64,000 bases of DNA from CAZWCE01 sp964632505 (GTDB lineage: Bacteria > Planctomycetota > Planctomycetia > Pirellulales > Thermoguttaceae), in assembly GCA_964632505.1 (NCBI GenBank), contig CAZWCE010000006.1, positions 124,001 to 188,000 on the forward strand, written 5' to 3'. The notes under the pieces are model-generated. The model did no database searches. It was not told where the DNA came from and was given only the letters and a program-made list of their open reading frames with translations. Shown piece after piece: positions 1 through 9,248 of the stretch. A program made the translations under genes and the position numbers. How positions within the stretch are numbered: position 1 is the stretch's first letter; the number at the start of each line of letters is the position of its first letter.

Positions 1-40
1 AAATCCGAAATAGCGTCCTGCAGGAAACGGTGAACGAGGC

Positions 41-1459
41 ATGGGCAACGCGGAGGTCGATCAGCGAGTTCATCTTCTCCAAGACGGTCGGGAGGGCCCC
101 GGGCCGGTGCTTTATTGGATGAGTCGCGATCAACGTGTCGAGGACAACTGGGCGCTTCTGATTGCCCAGCGGGAAGCGCGAGCGCGGAAAAGCCCGATGG
201 TGGTCGTTTTTACACTCGTTCCCACCTTCGGGGAAGCGGGCCTGCGGGCCTACCGATTCATGCTCGGGGGGCTCCGGCAGACGGCGGAAACGCTGGAGAA
301 CAAACAGATTCCTTTCGTGCTGTTGGCCCATGATTCGCCACCAACGGTGTTGGCTAAACTCTCTTCCCGGTTGCGACCGGCGATGATCGTCACCGAATTC
401 GATCCGACTCGCCGGAAACGGCGGTGGCAACAGTCGTTGGTCGAAGAGGTGAGCTTTGCGGTATGGGAGGTCGATTGCAGGAACATCGTCCCCTGCCGCC
501 TGGCTTCCGACCACCGTGAGTACGCCGCGAGGACGTTTCGTCCCAAGATCCACGATCGATTGCCGGCATTCCTCGTTCCGTTGCCGAAGCTCAGGAAACA
601 TCCGCATTTGCTTGAAAAGAAGGAGAGATCGGCCTTGGCCGTCGAAGAATCCGTCGATTGGGACGCGGCGGTAACGACCCTGCAGTGTGGAGTGCTCGAA
701 TGCTCGACCCAATCTTCACCTCCCGGCAGCGGGGCGGCGAAAAGGTGCCTGAGGAGATTTCTGCGGCAGCGGCTCGCTCGGTATCACCTGGCGTCGAACG
801 ATCCCAATGAAGCGGCAACATCCGGGTTGTCGCCCTATTTGCATTTCGGACAGATCTCGTCACAGCGCATCGCCCTGGAGGTCGAGAAATATGTGGAGGA
901 TCATCGAGCTGACGATCCCGAGTTGGCGGAGGGAGCGGAAGCGTTTCTGGAGCAGTTGATCGTCCGCCGGGAACTAAGCGACAACTTCTGCCATTATTGC
1001 CCGGAGTATGATTCGGTCGCGTCGTTTCCCGATTGGGCCCGGAAATCGCTGGAGAAGCACCGTCGCGATCCACGTCCCTACGAGTATGATTTCGAAACAA
1101 TGGAAAAGGGGCAGACGCACGAATCGCTCTGGAACGCCGCGCAGCGGGAGATGGTCCTCACCGGCGGCATGCACAACTACCTCCGCATGTACTGGGCGAA
1201 AAAGATCCTCGAGTGGACCCCCTCGGCCGAAGTCGCGCTGCGGACCGCCGTCACGCTGAACGATCGCTACCAACTCGACGGTCGTGAGACCAACGGCTAC
1301 ACCGGCATTGCCTGGGCGATCGGAGGAGTGCACGATCAGGGCTGGAAGGAACGCCCGGTGTTCGGGAAGATTCGATACATGAACGACCGGGGCGCGGCTC
1401 GAAAATTCGATGTTCCCGCGTACCTCGCCCGAATCGAGAAGCTCGAAGAGAATGCATGA
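41..1459 (+). CDS. phr: Class II CPD photolyase (deoxyribodipyrimidine photo-lyase)
   Basis: This 472-aa protein should repair UV-induced cyclobutane pyrimidine dimers in the cytoplasm using light and a reduced FAD. The N-terminal third (about residues 20-160) is the alpha/beta antenna-binding part, beginning with the photolyase-like VLYWMSRDQRVEDNWAL. The C-terminal half is the helical FAD/DNA-binding part. The block around residues 405-450 (NDRYQLDGRETNGYTGIAWA, then GGVHDQGWKERPVFGKIRYM) is the signature of class II rather than class I enzymes. The length is usual for the class. The ATG at 41 has only a weak purine stretch upstream, and the left window edge leaves the promoter unseen. The nitroreductase gene follows 38 bp downstream on the same strand and may be cotranscribed. 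The family call is secure. Confidence 0.93.
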   Translation: MGNAEVDQRVHLLQDGREGPGPVLYWMSRDQRVEDNWALLIAQREARARKSPMVVVFTLVPTFGEAGLRAYRFMLGGLRQTAETLENKQIPFVLLAHDSPPTVLAKLSSRLRPAMIVTEFDPTRRKRRWQQSLVEEVSFAVWEVDCRNIVPCRLASDHREYAARTFRPKIHDRLPAFLVPLPKLRKHPHLLEKKERSALAVEESVDWDAAVTTLQCGVLECSTQSSPPGSGAAKRCLRRFLRQRLARYHLASNDPNEAATSGLSPYLHFGQISSQRIALEVEKYVEDHRADDPELAEGAEAFLEQLIVRRELSDNFCHYCPEYDSVASFPDWARKSLEKHRRDPRPYEYDFETMEKGQTHESLWNAAQREMVLTGGMHNYLRMYWAKKILEWTPSAEVALRTAVTLNDRYQLDGRETNGYTGIAWAIGGVHDQGWKERPVFGKIRYMNDRGAARKFDVPAYLARIEKLEENA

Positions 1460-1497
1460 ATCCAGGAAGACTCAAACAACGGGAAGGAGAACCTTGC

Positions 1498-2016
1498 ATG
1501 GACGTTTATGAAGCGATTCGTCTCAGAAAAAGTATTCGGCAATTTCGCGACCGGGAGATTCCCGAAGAGGTGCTCACGCCGGTATTGGAAGCGGGTCGAT
1601 TGGCGCCTTCGGCGAAGAACTTCCAGGAATGGAGGTTCGTCGTCGTGAAGGATCCCGAAACGCGAAAACGACTGGCACAAGCGGCTAGGGAACAGATGTT
1701 CATTGCCCAGGCGCCGGTCGTGTTGGTCTGCTGTGCTCAGACGGACCATCACGTGATGACCTGCGGGCAGACCTGTTATCCGATCGATGTGTCGATCGCC
1801 ATCGATCACATCACGCTCGCCGCGGTGGCCGAGGGGCTGGGAACCTGCTGGATCGGGGCGTTTTTCGAAGACCAAGTGAAGGAGATTCTCGGCATCCCGG
1901 AGGAGATTCGCGTGGTGGAGCTGTTGCCGATGGGGTATCCGGTGGATCCCTCGGAGGCGAACAAATCGCGTCTGCCGCTCGAAGAGATCGTCTTTCCGGA
2001 ACGATGGCCGAGTTGA
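1498..2016 (+). CDS. Nitroreductase-family FMN oxidoreductase
   Basis: A 172-aa flavoprotein of the nitroreductase superfamily, expected to be a cytoplasmic FMN homodimer reducing nitro, quinone or similar substrates with NAD(P)H. The N-terminus MDVYEAIRLRKSIRQF carries the RxSxRxF phosphate-binding pattern. APSAKNFQEWRFVVV is the usual second FMN motif, and GLGTCWIGAF the third. I chose the ATG at 1498 because AAGGAG lies 8 bp upstream (1484-1489) and the family begins exactly here; an in-frame ATG at 1456 would add 14 unrelated residues and overlap the photolyase gene. A strong terminator follows. The natural substrate cannot be told from sequence. An internal cysteine cluster (LVCCAQ, MTCGQTCYP at about residues 77-95) is unusual for the family and has no assigned role. 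Confidence 0.88.
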   Translation: MDVYEAIRLRKSIRQFRDREIPEEVLTPVLEAGRLAPSAKNFQEWRFVVVKDPETRKRLAQAAREQMFIAQAPVVLVCCAQTDHHVMTCGQTCYPIDVSIAIDHITLAAVAEGLGTCWIGAFFEDQVKEILGIPEEIRVVELLPMGYPVDPSEANKSRLPLEEIVFPERWPS

Positions 2017-2031
2017 TACGCGGGCAAGGAA

Positions 2032-2064
2032 AAAGGGCGCGCTCGATCGAACGCGCCCTTTCTT
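2032..2064 (+). terminator. Bidirectional intrinsic terminator
   Basis: A perfect 10-bp stem (AAAGGGCGCG at 2032-2041 with CGCGCCCTTT at 2052-2061) encloses a 10-nt loop and runs into TCTTGTT. It lies between two convergent genes, so it can stop the nitroreductase transcript from the left and the Gfo/Idh/MocA transcript from the right, where the stem's A run reads as a U tract. Confidence 0.85.
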
Positions 2065-2088
2065 GTTCAGAAATTCTGTAGAGGGGAA

Positions 2089-3417
2089 TCAGAGCATGGG
2101 GATCTCGTAGCCGGGGCGTTTTTCCCGGGCGAAGAATTCGGCGGCTTGCGGATCGTCGGTGATCTTCTCCGCCTTCGGATCCCAATGGATCACCCGATTC
2201 AGCCGGGCGGCCAGTGCGCACAAGTGGCAGGAATGCATCGTCTGGACGTGGCTGTAGACGTCGGAGACGGGAAGACCGCCTTCGGCGATGCAGCGGTAGA
2301 AGTTGTGCTTGTGCCCCTCGAACGGCTTGCCCTTGTAGAGCCGTTGGCGATCTTCATCGGTGTACTTCCCTTCGTCCCACTTTTCGTCGATCGGTTGTCC
2401 GACGATCTTTCCGCGGTTGACGAAGATGCGGCCCTCGGTCCCCTCGAAGAGGATGCCGTTGTCGCTTCGGCTGTCGACGATCATCTCGATCCCACTGGGG
2501 AACGTGCATTTGATGGCATAGTCGTTCGCCGTATTGAAGCAGTCGTCGACGGTGGGGTAACCGTTTTCGAAGGGGACGGGGTGTTTGGCGTCGGTGCCGT
2601 CGAATGTCACCGGACCGGTGCCTTTCTTGTCCTGTTCGATGGCCCACTGGGCGATGTCGATATGGTGGGCGCCCCAGTCGGTGAACTTGCCGCCGGAGTA
2701 TTCATACCACCAGCGGAACGAGCTGTGGGTCCGCTGCGGGATGTAATCGACCATTGGGGCCTGGCCGAGCCACATGTCGAAGTCGAGTTCCGGCGGGGGC
2801 GTGGTCTTCTGGAACGGTCCGCCGACACTACCGCCGTTGATGCCCACGGTCATCTTTTTGATGTCACCGAGCAGTCCCTTTTGGACCATGTTGATCGCCC
2901 GGAGGAACCGGTTGCCGCTGCTCCGCTGCTGGGTGCCGATGAAAAAGACCTTCTCGGGATTCTTTTCGCAGGCATTGCGGACGAGCAGGTTTTCTTCGAG
3001 GGTAAGGGTGAGTGGCTTTTGGCAGAAGACATGTTTGCCGGCGTCGAGCGCCTCGACGGCGATCTTCACGTGCCAATGGTCGGGGGTTCCGATGCTGACG
3101 ATGTCGATATCGTCCCGCTCGATGATCTTCCGGTAATCGGTGTACATGTCGCATTTGCCGTCGCCGATGCGGGGATCGTCCTTCGCCCGTTCGGCGTGTC
3201 GCTTGTCGACGTCGCAGACGGCGAGAATATCGGCAAATCTTTTGTGCGATCGGGCATCGCCGCTTCCCATTCCCCCCATGCCGATGCACCCGACGGTCGG
3301 GCGATCGTTGGCGGAGTCGTTGGCGAACGCTTTTTCGGCGGTGAAGAAATAGGGGAGCGCGGCGGTCGCGGCCGAAAAGGCGCCGGTCCGTTTCAGAAAA
3401 TCTCTTCGGTGGAACAT
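2089..3417 (-). CDS. Tat-exported Gfo/Idh/MocA-family oxidoreductase
   Basis: A 442-aa NAD(P)-dependent sugar oxidoreductase-like protein. The N-terminus MFHRRDFLKRTGAFSAATAA is a twin-arginine signal (RR at residues 4-5), so the folded protein is probably exported with its cofactor. The Rossmann motif GCIGMGGMGSGD is at residues 43-54. QKPL at 133-136 replaces the family's usual EKP. DWGAHHIDIAQW around residue 250 holds the conserved histidines of the C-terminal domain. The ATG at 3417 is preceded by AGGAG; an upstream in-frame extension to 3768 has no ribosome site and would precede the Tat signal, so it was dropped. Planctomycetes carry many such exported paralogues with mostly unknown substrates. 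It is divergent from the ThuA-type gene, so the pair may share regulation. Confidence 0.9.
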   Translation of the reverse strand: MFHRRDFLKRTGAFSAATAALPYFFTAEKAFANDSANDRPTVGCIGMGGMGSGDARSHKRFADILAVCDVDKRHAERAKDDPRIGDGKCDMYTDYRKIIERDDIDIVSIGTPDHWHVKIAVEALDAGKHVFCQKPLTLTLEENLLVRNACEKNPEKVFFIGTQQRSSGNRFLRAINMVQKGLLGDIKKMTVGINGGSVGGPFQKTTPPPELDFDMWLGQAPMVDYIPQRTHSSFRWWYEYSGGKFTDWGAHHIDIAQWAIEQDKKGTGPVTFDGTDAKHPVPFENGYPTVDDCFNTANDYAIKCTFPSGIEMIVDSRSDNGILFEGTEGRIFVNRGKIVGQPIDEKWDEGKYTDEDRQRLYKGKPFEGHKHNFYRCIAEGGLPVSDVYSHVQTMHSCHLCALAARLNRVIHWDPKAEKITDDPQAAEFFAREKRPGYEIPML

Positions 3418-3630
3418 GGTATTCTCCTGAGAAAGGCATGAAGGTGGGGACGGGAAGTCAGTGGGCCGATACACATTCCGCATCAAGGGGAGTGCGGAAC
3501 GGGGAGAGAAGAAGCACGTGCCGAAGCAGGTGGTCAAAGCTCCTCTCCCTTCGATTTTATCCCAAGAGGCATCCACTTGCAAATGCGGAAACATGTCATC
3601 GCGATTCTTTTCCCCAGAGATCCCCGAGGG

Positions 3631-3660
3631 TTGCTCTTGAGCCTTTTCGGGTGGTACAAT
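3631..3660 (+). promoter_or_regulatory. Candidate sigma70-type promoter for the ThuA-M23 gene
   Basis: TTGCTC (3631-3636), an 18-bp spacer and TACAAT (3655-3660, five of six matches to the -10 consensus) would start transcription near 3667, about 50 nt before the ATG at 3719. It lies in the 301-bp divergent interval 3418-3718, where I see nothing else. The -35 match is weak. Confidence 0.4.
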
Positions 3661-3718
3661 GTAAAACACTTTGCTAATACCGATCTTTTCATGCTTCCAA
3701 GAGATAGGAGATTCCACA

Positions 3719-6073
3719 ATGAAGCCACGATGCGTACCGTTTCTTTTCAGCGGAGCGATGACCGGCAAAGCGATGCTGCTCAGCTGCGCGATATTGGTGA
3801 CGTTCTCTTTCGTTTTTCGTACGGATACTCTACTCCAAGCCGCTCCGGAAGCAAACGACCAGCGGTTGATTCTCTTGGTCGATAAGGCGGAGGAACTCCC
3901 CAGGCTCTCGGCGCGTCTGGAGCAGGAGGGCTATGATTTGACTCGGGTTCCCCAAACGGAATGGGCCCAAGGGAAAACCGTTGCGTCGTTGGTCGACGAG
4001 TTGAAACAATACGATACGGCCTTGGTCTATATTCATCACGTGATGAAAGAGAATGTGGAGCAGGCACTCATCGAGTATGCCGAGGGCGGAGGCCGGCTTC
4101 TGGTGCTGCATCATGCGATCGCCTCGTCAAAAATGAAGAATCCCGACTGGCTCGATTATCTCGGCATCGCGCTGTATCCACGCGATCATGCGGAGTATCC
4201 CTGGCATGTCTCGGGAGCGATCCCCCACACGATGGTCAACCTGGCTCCGGAACACTACATCACTACGCACGACGTCGATTACGAGCGGACGGTTTCCTAC
4301 CGCTCGCCCGATCGCGAGGATCTTCGCGGTGAGTTTCCGGCGTTCGATCTGGAGAATACCGAGATCTTCCATCACCAGCGGTTCACCGACGGCAACGAGA
4401 AAGTGATTCTGTTCGGCTATCTCATGGAAGAGACTCCGGAGGATTCCAAAAAGAAGAACATGCCCTCCATGGAGGATACCTCCGGGTGGTACAAGGAGAC
4501 GGGGAAAGGGCTGGTCTTCTATCTCCAGCCGGGTCACGCCACGAGCGACTTTCTGAATCCGAATTTCTCGCAGATCATTCTGAATTGTCTTCGGTGGAGG
4601 CCGGACGATCCGGCTTTTAGTGCCGGCGAGTCGCGGAAACCGATTCGCGTGAATGTCGACCTGAAAAAGGGCGAGACGAAGAAGGTGCGATTGAGCGACG
4701 GCAGCGAGGCGACGGTGCGTCTGATTGATGTAGCAAGCCGGTTCGATACGATCCGCCGGGCGGTGCGATATTCCGAGGCGACGATCGAAGTAAATGGACA
4801 GAAGATCACCATCCCCTCGGCGACGTACCATCTGCCGAAAAAATGCGGCGGTGTTTGGGTCGATTGCCCGGTGACCGCCGATTACGTACACAAGCGAGGC
4901 GGTTCGACGTTCAATCCGTGGTCGCTTGCCGGCGATGCCCGCCTCCGTCTCTGGCCCGGCGATGCCCGATGGATCGACCTGGACGATTTCGGTTACCCGG
5001 CCGGGCAGCGGTGGTTCGCTACCGACACGCAGATGGCGAACGATCCCTGCTATGTCGACGCGTCGGACGGCGTGGGACGGTCCGGAAACATCTATTATCA
5101 TTACGGACTCGATTTCGGCGGTAGCGAAAAGCAGGTCGAGGTGCTCTCGGCGACCGATGGTCTCGTCGTGTCGGTCGGCGACAACGCCCTCTTCGGTTAC
5201 GCTGCCGGCTCGCCGGTGCGGACGCGATACGATGTCGTCTATGTGCTCGATCGTCGCGGTTGGTTCTATCGGTACAGCCATCTCTCGTCGATCGAAGAGG
5301 ACCTCTTTCCCGGCCGTCGGGTTCGGAAAGGGGAATTGCTCGGATATCTCGGCAAGGAAGGGGGGAGCGGCGGCTGGGCCCATCTGCATTTCGGCATCGA
5401 CGCACGGCAGCCCAACGGCCGGTTCGGCGCCGAGGAGGGATATCCGTTCATTTGGCAGGCGTACCAGAAATGGAAGCGGGCGCCGCTGGTCGCCGTCGCC
5501 AGGCCGCATCATCTGATCGAGAAAGGGCAATCGGTCACCCTCGACGGCACGAAGTCGTTCAGCCGGTTGGGTCCCGAAGGCATCGCCGAATATCGTTGGA
5601 CATTGTGCGACGGCACCAAGCGCGAGGGCGCGAAGATCGAGAAGCACTACCCGGCCCCGGGCGTCTACAGTGAGATTCTCGAAGTGACCGACCGCGAGGG
5701 CAGGAAGGCGTGGGACTTCGCCGTGGTGCAGGTCGCCGATCCGGAGCGCCCGAAGGAGGAGCAGCCGCCGGTGGTCCACGTGGTCTACTACCCGACGTTC
5801 GACCTCCGACCCGGTCAGCCGATCACCTTCAAGGTGCGTTCGTTCGGTGTCGAACCGACCGAAGGTGAGGAGATCTGGGACTTCGGCGACGGTTCCCCCG
5901 AGGTGCGGACGCAGTCCGACGGCAACGAGAAGGTCCACGCCGAGGACGGATATGTCGCGATCGAACATGTGTTCGAGAAACCGGGCGATTACCTCGTTTC
6001 GGTTCGGCGGACCAATGACCGGGGCGACCAGGGCATCGGCCGTGTCTGGGTGAAGGTGCTTCCGGAGAAGTGA
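3719..6073 (+). CDS. ThuA-like domain / M23 peptidase-like / PKD fusion, exported
   Basis: A 784-aa protein with an N-terminal hydrophobic export segment (residues about 15-38). Residues about 45-310 resemble the ThuA glutamine-amidotransferase-like fold found in planctomycete sugar-related proteins (GGGRLLVLHHAIASSKMKNP; GKGLVFYLQPGHATSDFLNP). Residues about 455-575 form an M23/LysM-type metallopeptidase module: HYGLD gives HxxxD and AHLHFGID gives HxH, so all zinc ligands are present. Two PKD-like Ig domains follow (about 590-670 and 680-784). The ATG at 3719 has TAGGAG 8 bp upstream; an upstream in-frame ATG at 3671 lacks a site. M23 enzymes usually cut peptidoglycan cross-bridges or Gly-rich peptides, so a role in wall or surface protein processing is possible. 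Each domain call is reasonable; the joint function is unknown. The GH123-like gene follows 103 bp downstream. Confidence 0.82.
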   Translation: MKPRCVPFLFSGAMTGKAMLLSCAILVTFSFVFRTDTLLQAAPEANDQRLILLVDKAEELPRLSARLEQEGYDLTRVPQTEWAQGKTVASLVDELKQYDTALVYIHHVMKENVEQALIEYAEGGGRLLVLHHAIASSKMKNPDWLDYLGIALYPRDHAEYPWHVSGAIPHTMVNLAPEHYITTHDVDYERTVSYRSPDREDLRGEFPAFDLENTEIFHHQRFTDGNEKVILFGYLMEETPEDSKKKNMPSMEDTSGWYKETGKGLVFYLQPGHATSDFLNPNFSQIILNCLRWRPDDPAFSAGESRKPIRVNVDLKKGETKKVRLSDGSEATVRLIDVASRFDTIRRAVRYSEATIEVNGQKITIPSATYHLPKKCGGVWVDCPVTADYVHKRGGSTFNPWSLAGDARLRLWPGDARWIDLDDFGYPAGQRWFATDTQMANDPCYVDASDGVGRSGNIYYHYGLDFGGSEKQVEVLSATDGLVVSVGDNALFGYAAGSPVRTRYDVVYVLDRRGWFYRYSHLSSIEEDLFPGRRVRKGELLGYLGKEGGSGGWAHLHFGIDARQPNGRFGAEEGYPFIWQAYQKWKRAPLVAVARPHHLIEKGQSVTLDGTKSFSRLGPEGIAEYRWTLCDGTKREGAKIEKHYPAPGVYSEILEVTDREGRKAWDFAVVQVADPERPKEEQPPVVHVVYYPTFDLRPGQPITFKVRSFGVEPTEGEEIWDFGDGSPEVRTQSDGNEKVHAEDGYVAIEHVFEKPGDYLVSVRRTNDRGDQGIGRVWVKVLPEK

Positions 6074-6176
6074 ACGGAAGAGGCGATCTGGTGATCACCA
6101 CGATTATCTCTACCGAGACGCCACTATGGATATGGATGCGAATATGAATAAGAACCTCCCCGAAAGGAGCCGAGCG

Positions 6177-9100
6177 ATGAGACGCAGCTTTTCCCTTTTC
6201 GTGTTGATCCTACTGATGGGATTCCTCTCGCGAGCGAACGCCCAAGAGACCTTCGTTCCAATGGAAGGGGCGATCGATCCGGACGCCTGGTCGCTCAGCG
6301 GCGGAAACGGGAAAGTGGTCGACGGTGGTATTCTCGAAGTGACCGGCACCGGCGACGACTCGAACTACTGGCGCCACGACGTGACGTTCCAGCCGCGCAA
6401 GGTCTACCGTTTTTCGGCGAAGGTGCGTCATCTCGACGGCACCGGCGGCATCATCACCGGACCGGCGTTCGCCAATCGCGATCACCGCGTCGGCTCCGAA
6501 TGGACCAGCGTCGAGCATTTCTTCCGCGTGCCCGACGATGTCGAGCGATCGTACCTCCGCCTGGGACAATGGCACGCCACCGGACGGGTCCAGTTCGCCG
6601 AGGTCGATCTCCAGCCGGCGCTGCCGATCCATCGGAAGGTGGGCGATGTCATTCTCGGGCACGGTGAGCGCTTCGCCGACGGGAAGTTTTTTTTCCGATC
6701 CGATTTCGGCTACCCCGGCAGCAATTATTCGAGGCGTCTGCTTTCGACCAACGCCCGATTCAATTCGAACCGCTGGACGCTCGGCTCGAATCAGGAGATC
6801 GTCTATGCGTTCGGCAATCTCGCGAAGTTCACCGAAGCGAAACTCTCCATGACCGTCGGCTACCATCAATGGGGGACGTTGATCGCCGAAGTGTTTATCG
6901 CCGCTGGAAAAAAGGGGATGCAATGCATCAAGTTGGGGGAACTCGATCATCTCGGCTCGATCGAAATGGAGTTTCCGAAGGAGCTTCTTCCGGTAGATGT
7001 CCTTTTCTTGCAATTTCGGACGGAAGAGAATGCGAACCTCCAGTTGTACGACTTTTCACTCGAAGCAGAATTGGAAAAGCATCCATCAATTACACAGGAA
7101 GCTTTGTCTTCAGGAACGCTTCAAGGAGAGACCATTTTCGCTACGATAAAAGGCGATTATCCGGTTGGTGTTTACCATAGCCATTTCTCAGTGGATCGCA
7201 ACCAGGGAATGATGGATCTTGAATTCCTGTTGGGTGACCCCATGGGATCAAGTCTCACTCTCATGGCCGGGCTCTGGAAGGGGGGTCGGGAGAGTGCGAA
7301 AAATGCGGTTCCCAAGTTCGATCGAGAATTGACTATCGAACCGGGTATCCCTGCTTTTTCCTCTCTCCCTTCGATTTCTTGGTCGACCCCCTTGAGCCGG
7401 AAACAACATTACCGGGTAGTGCTCGAAGGAAAGTACTCAGGGAAGCGGAAGGTGATCTCGTTCGATTATGAACTGCCCGATTTGTTCCGGACCGATTACG
7501 GGAAGCGGATCGCCGAGACGGGGAGCGATCTTCCGATCTGGTGGTGTACTGCGGCGCACAAGGTTCCGAGGAACCGGGTCCTGCCGGAGACGACCTCCGG
7601 CGCCGCGACGATGTCGGCGGCGCGCAACGATTACGAGGCGCTCCAGGTGATCGTTCGGCCGGAGGAGAAGCTGGAAGACTTGATGGTCGAAGTGACCGAC
7701 CTGAAAGGGCCCGAGGGAGCGGTTCTGGGGCAGGAGTATCTCGAAGTGCTCCAAGTCGCCTACCATTTCGTGGAGCACCCGACCGACCAGACGAGCGTGG
7801 TCGGTTGGTGGCCCGATGCCCTGCCGCCCTGGGATCGTCCGGTCGAGGTGGCGGCCGGCGAAAATCAGCCGATCTGGTTGCTGGTCCATGTACCCGAGGG
7901 GGTCCCGGCGGGCGATTACCACGGGGCGCTGAAACTCACCTCCAAGGAGAAAACTTCCCGAGTGCCGGTTTCGCTGCATGTTTGGGATTTCACGCTCCCG
8001 AGGAAGAATCACCTGGCCACGGCGTTCGGCCTGTCGACCGGGAATATCTTCCGGTACCACGGACTCTCGAAAGAGGAAGATCGCCGGAAGATGGTCGATG
8101 CCTACCTGGCTTCGTTCGCGGAGCATCGCATCAGTCCTTACGATCCGGTTCCGATGGATCCCTATCGGGTAGAGTTCGTCGTCGACGAGAATGAACCGGA
8201 GAAGTCGCACGCGAAACTCGACTTCTCCCGATTCGACGCCGCGATGGAGCGGGTTCTCGAGAAGTACCCCTTCACCGATTTCCGGCTTCGCCTCCAGGGG
8301 ATGGGCGGCGGCACGTTCCACGCCCGATACGAGCCGGAGATCCAAGGATTCGGCAAGCAGACGGCCGAATACCAGGCGATGTTCGGCGATTACCTCGGAA
8401 AAATTCAGTCGCACCTGGTCGCAAAAGGCTGGATCGAGATGCCCTACACCTACTGGTTCGACGAACCGGCGCCGAAGGACTACGCGTTCGTGCGGAACGG
8501 CATGGAGCGGATCAAACGCCATGCCCCGCGTTTGCGGACGATGATCACCGAGCAGCCGGGCGAGGAGTCGCTCGGGCCGATCGACATCTGGTGTCCGGTT
8601 CTGCACAATTACGATCACCAGCGAGCCGAAGCGTTGCGTAAGGAAGGAGCCGAGTTCTGGTGGTACGTCTGTACCGGACCGAAGGCCCCGTATTGCGGAC
8701 TCTTCCTCGATCACCCGGCGGTCGAACTTCGAACCTGGCTCTGGCAATCGTGGAAGCACGACGTGGTCGGCATTCTTGTCTGGCAGTCGAACTACTGGAA
8801 TTCCACCGCGGCGTTCCCCGAGGGAGCCCAGAATCCCTACGAGGACCCGATGGGCTACGTCTCCGGCTATTCCACACCCGAGGGCACCAAGCGTTTCTGG
8901 GGCAACGGCGACGGCCGGTTCATCTACCCGCCACGTCGGGCGGCGACTCCTTCGGACGAACCGGTTCTCGACGGCCCGGTTTCGAGCATTCGCTGGGAGA
9001 TGTTGCGTGAGGGCATCGAGGATTACGAGATGCTCTACCGGCTCCGCGAGTTACTTCAGGAAAAAGGAGGGAAGATTCCGCCCAAGCAGAGAAAAGCCTA

Positions 9101-9227
9101 CCGGAAGCTGCTGGAGGTTCCCGATTCGATCTCCGAGGAGCTGACCTCGTTCAGCAAACATCCCGGGCCGATCTATGCCCATCGCGCGAAGGTGGCTCAG
9201 GCGATCGAGCACCTGAGCCGTTTGTGA
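6177..9227 (+). CDS. Secreted GH123/DUF4091-type glycoside hydrolase
   Basis: A 1016-aa secreted protein. The signal peptide is MRRSFSLFVLILLMGFLSRA, with cleavage likely at ANA|QE. Residues about 25-150 look like a carbohydrate-binding jelly roll. The second half (about 440-1010) matches the DUF4091/GH123 arrangement: an N-terminal beta-sandwich, then a TIM barrel with YWFDEPAP at about residue 756. GH123 N-acetylgalactosaminidases use an adjacent Asp-Glu pair for substrate-assisted catalysis, and the DE here fits that. The C-terminus SIRWEMLREGIEDYEMLYRL is a typical DUF4091 ending. The ATG at 6177 has AAAGGAG 7 bp upstream; an in-frame ATG at 6126 does not. Substrate is inferred only: amino-sugar glycans. 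It follows the ThuA-M23 gene on the same strand and may be in one transcript. Confidence 0.83.
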   Translation: MRRSFSLFVLILLMGFLSRANAQETFVPMEGAIDPDAWSLSGGNGKVVDGGILEVTGTGDDSNYWRHDVTFQPRKVYRFSAKVRHLDGTGGIITGPAFANRDHRVGSEWTSVEHFFRVPDDVERSYLRLGQWHATGRVQFAEVDLQPALPIHRKVGDVILGHGERFADGKFFFRSDFGYPGSNYSRRLLSTNARFNSNRWTLGSNQEIVYAFGNLAKFTEAKLSMTVGYHQWGTLIAEVFIAAGKKGMQCIKLGELDHLGSIEMEFPKELLPVDVLFLQFRTEENANLQLYDFSLEAELEKHPSITQEALSSGTLQGETIFATIKGDYPVGVYHSHFSVDRNQGMMDLEFLLGDPMGSSLTLMAGLWKGGRESAKNAVPKFDRELTIEPGIPAFSSLPSISWSTPLSRKQHYRVVLEGKYSGKRKVISFDYELPDLFRTDYGKRIAETGSDLPIWWCTAAHKVPRNRVLPETTSGAATMSAARNDYEALQVIVRPEEKLEDLMVEVTDLKGPEGAVLGQEYLEVLQVAYHFVEHPTDQTSVVGWWPDALPPWDRPVEVAAGENQPIWLLVHVPEGVPAGDYHGALKLTSKEKTSRVPVSLHVWDFTLPRKNHLATAFGLSTGNIFRYHGLSKEEDRRKMVDAYLASFAEHRISPYDPVPMDPYRVEFVVDENEPEKSHAKLDFSRFDAAMERVLEKYPFTDFRLRLQGMGGGTFHARYEPEIQGFGKQTAEYQAMFGDYLGKIQSHLVAKGWIEMPYTYWFDEPAPKDYAFVRNGMERIKRHAPRLRTMITEQPGEESLGPIDIWCPVLHNYDHQRAEALRKEGAEFWWYVCTGPKAPYCGLFLDHPAVELRTWLWQSWKHDVVGILVWQSNYWNSTAAFPEGAQNPYEDPMGYVSGYSTPEGTKRFWGNGDGRFIYPPRRAATPSDEPVLDGPVSSIRWEMLREGIEDYEMLYRLRELLQEKGGKIPPKQRKAYRKLLEVPDSISEELTSFSKHPGPIYAHRAKVAQAIEHLSRL

Positions 9228-9248
9228 GAAGATTCCGCCGGAGAGACC

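Noticed and set aside
2146..3441. A 431-codon plus-strand frame opposite the Gfo/Idh/MocA gene
   Set aside because: The minus strand has a Tat signal, Rossmann motif and ribosome site; the plus frame has none.
4127..5968. A 613-codon minus-strand frame opposite the ThuA-M23 gene
   Set aside because: Antisense shadow; the plus strand has recognisable domains with zinc ligands.
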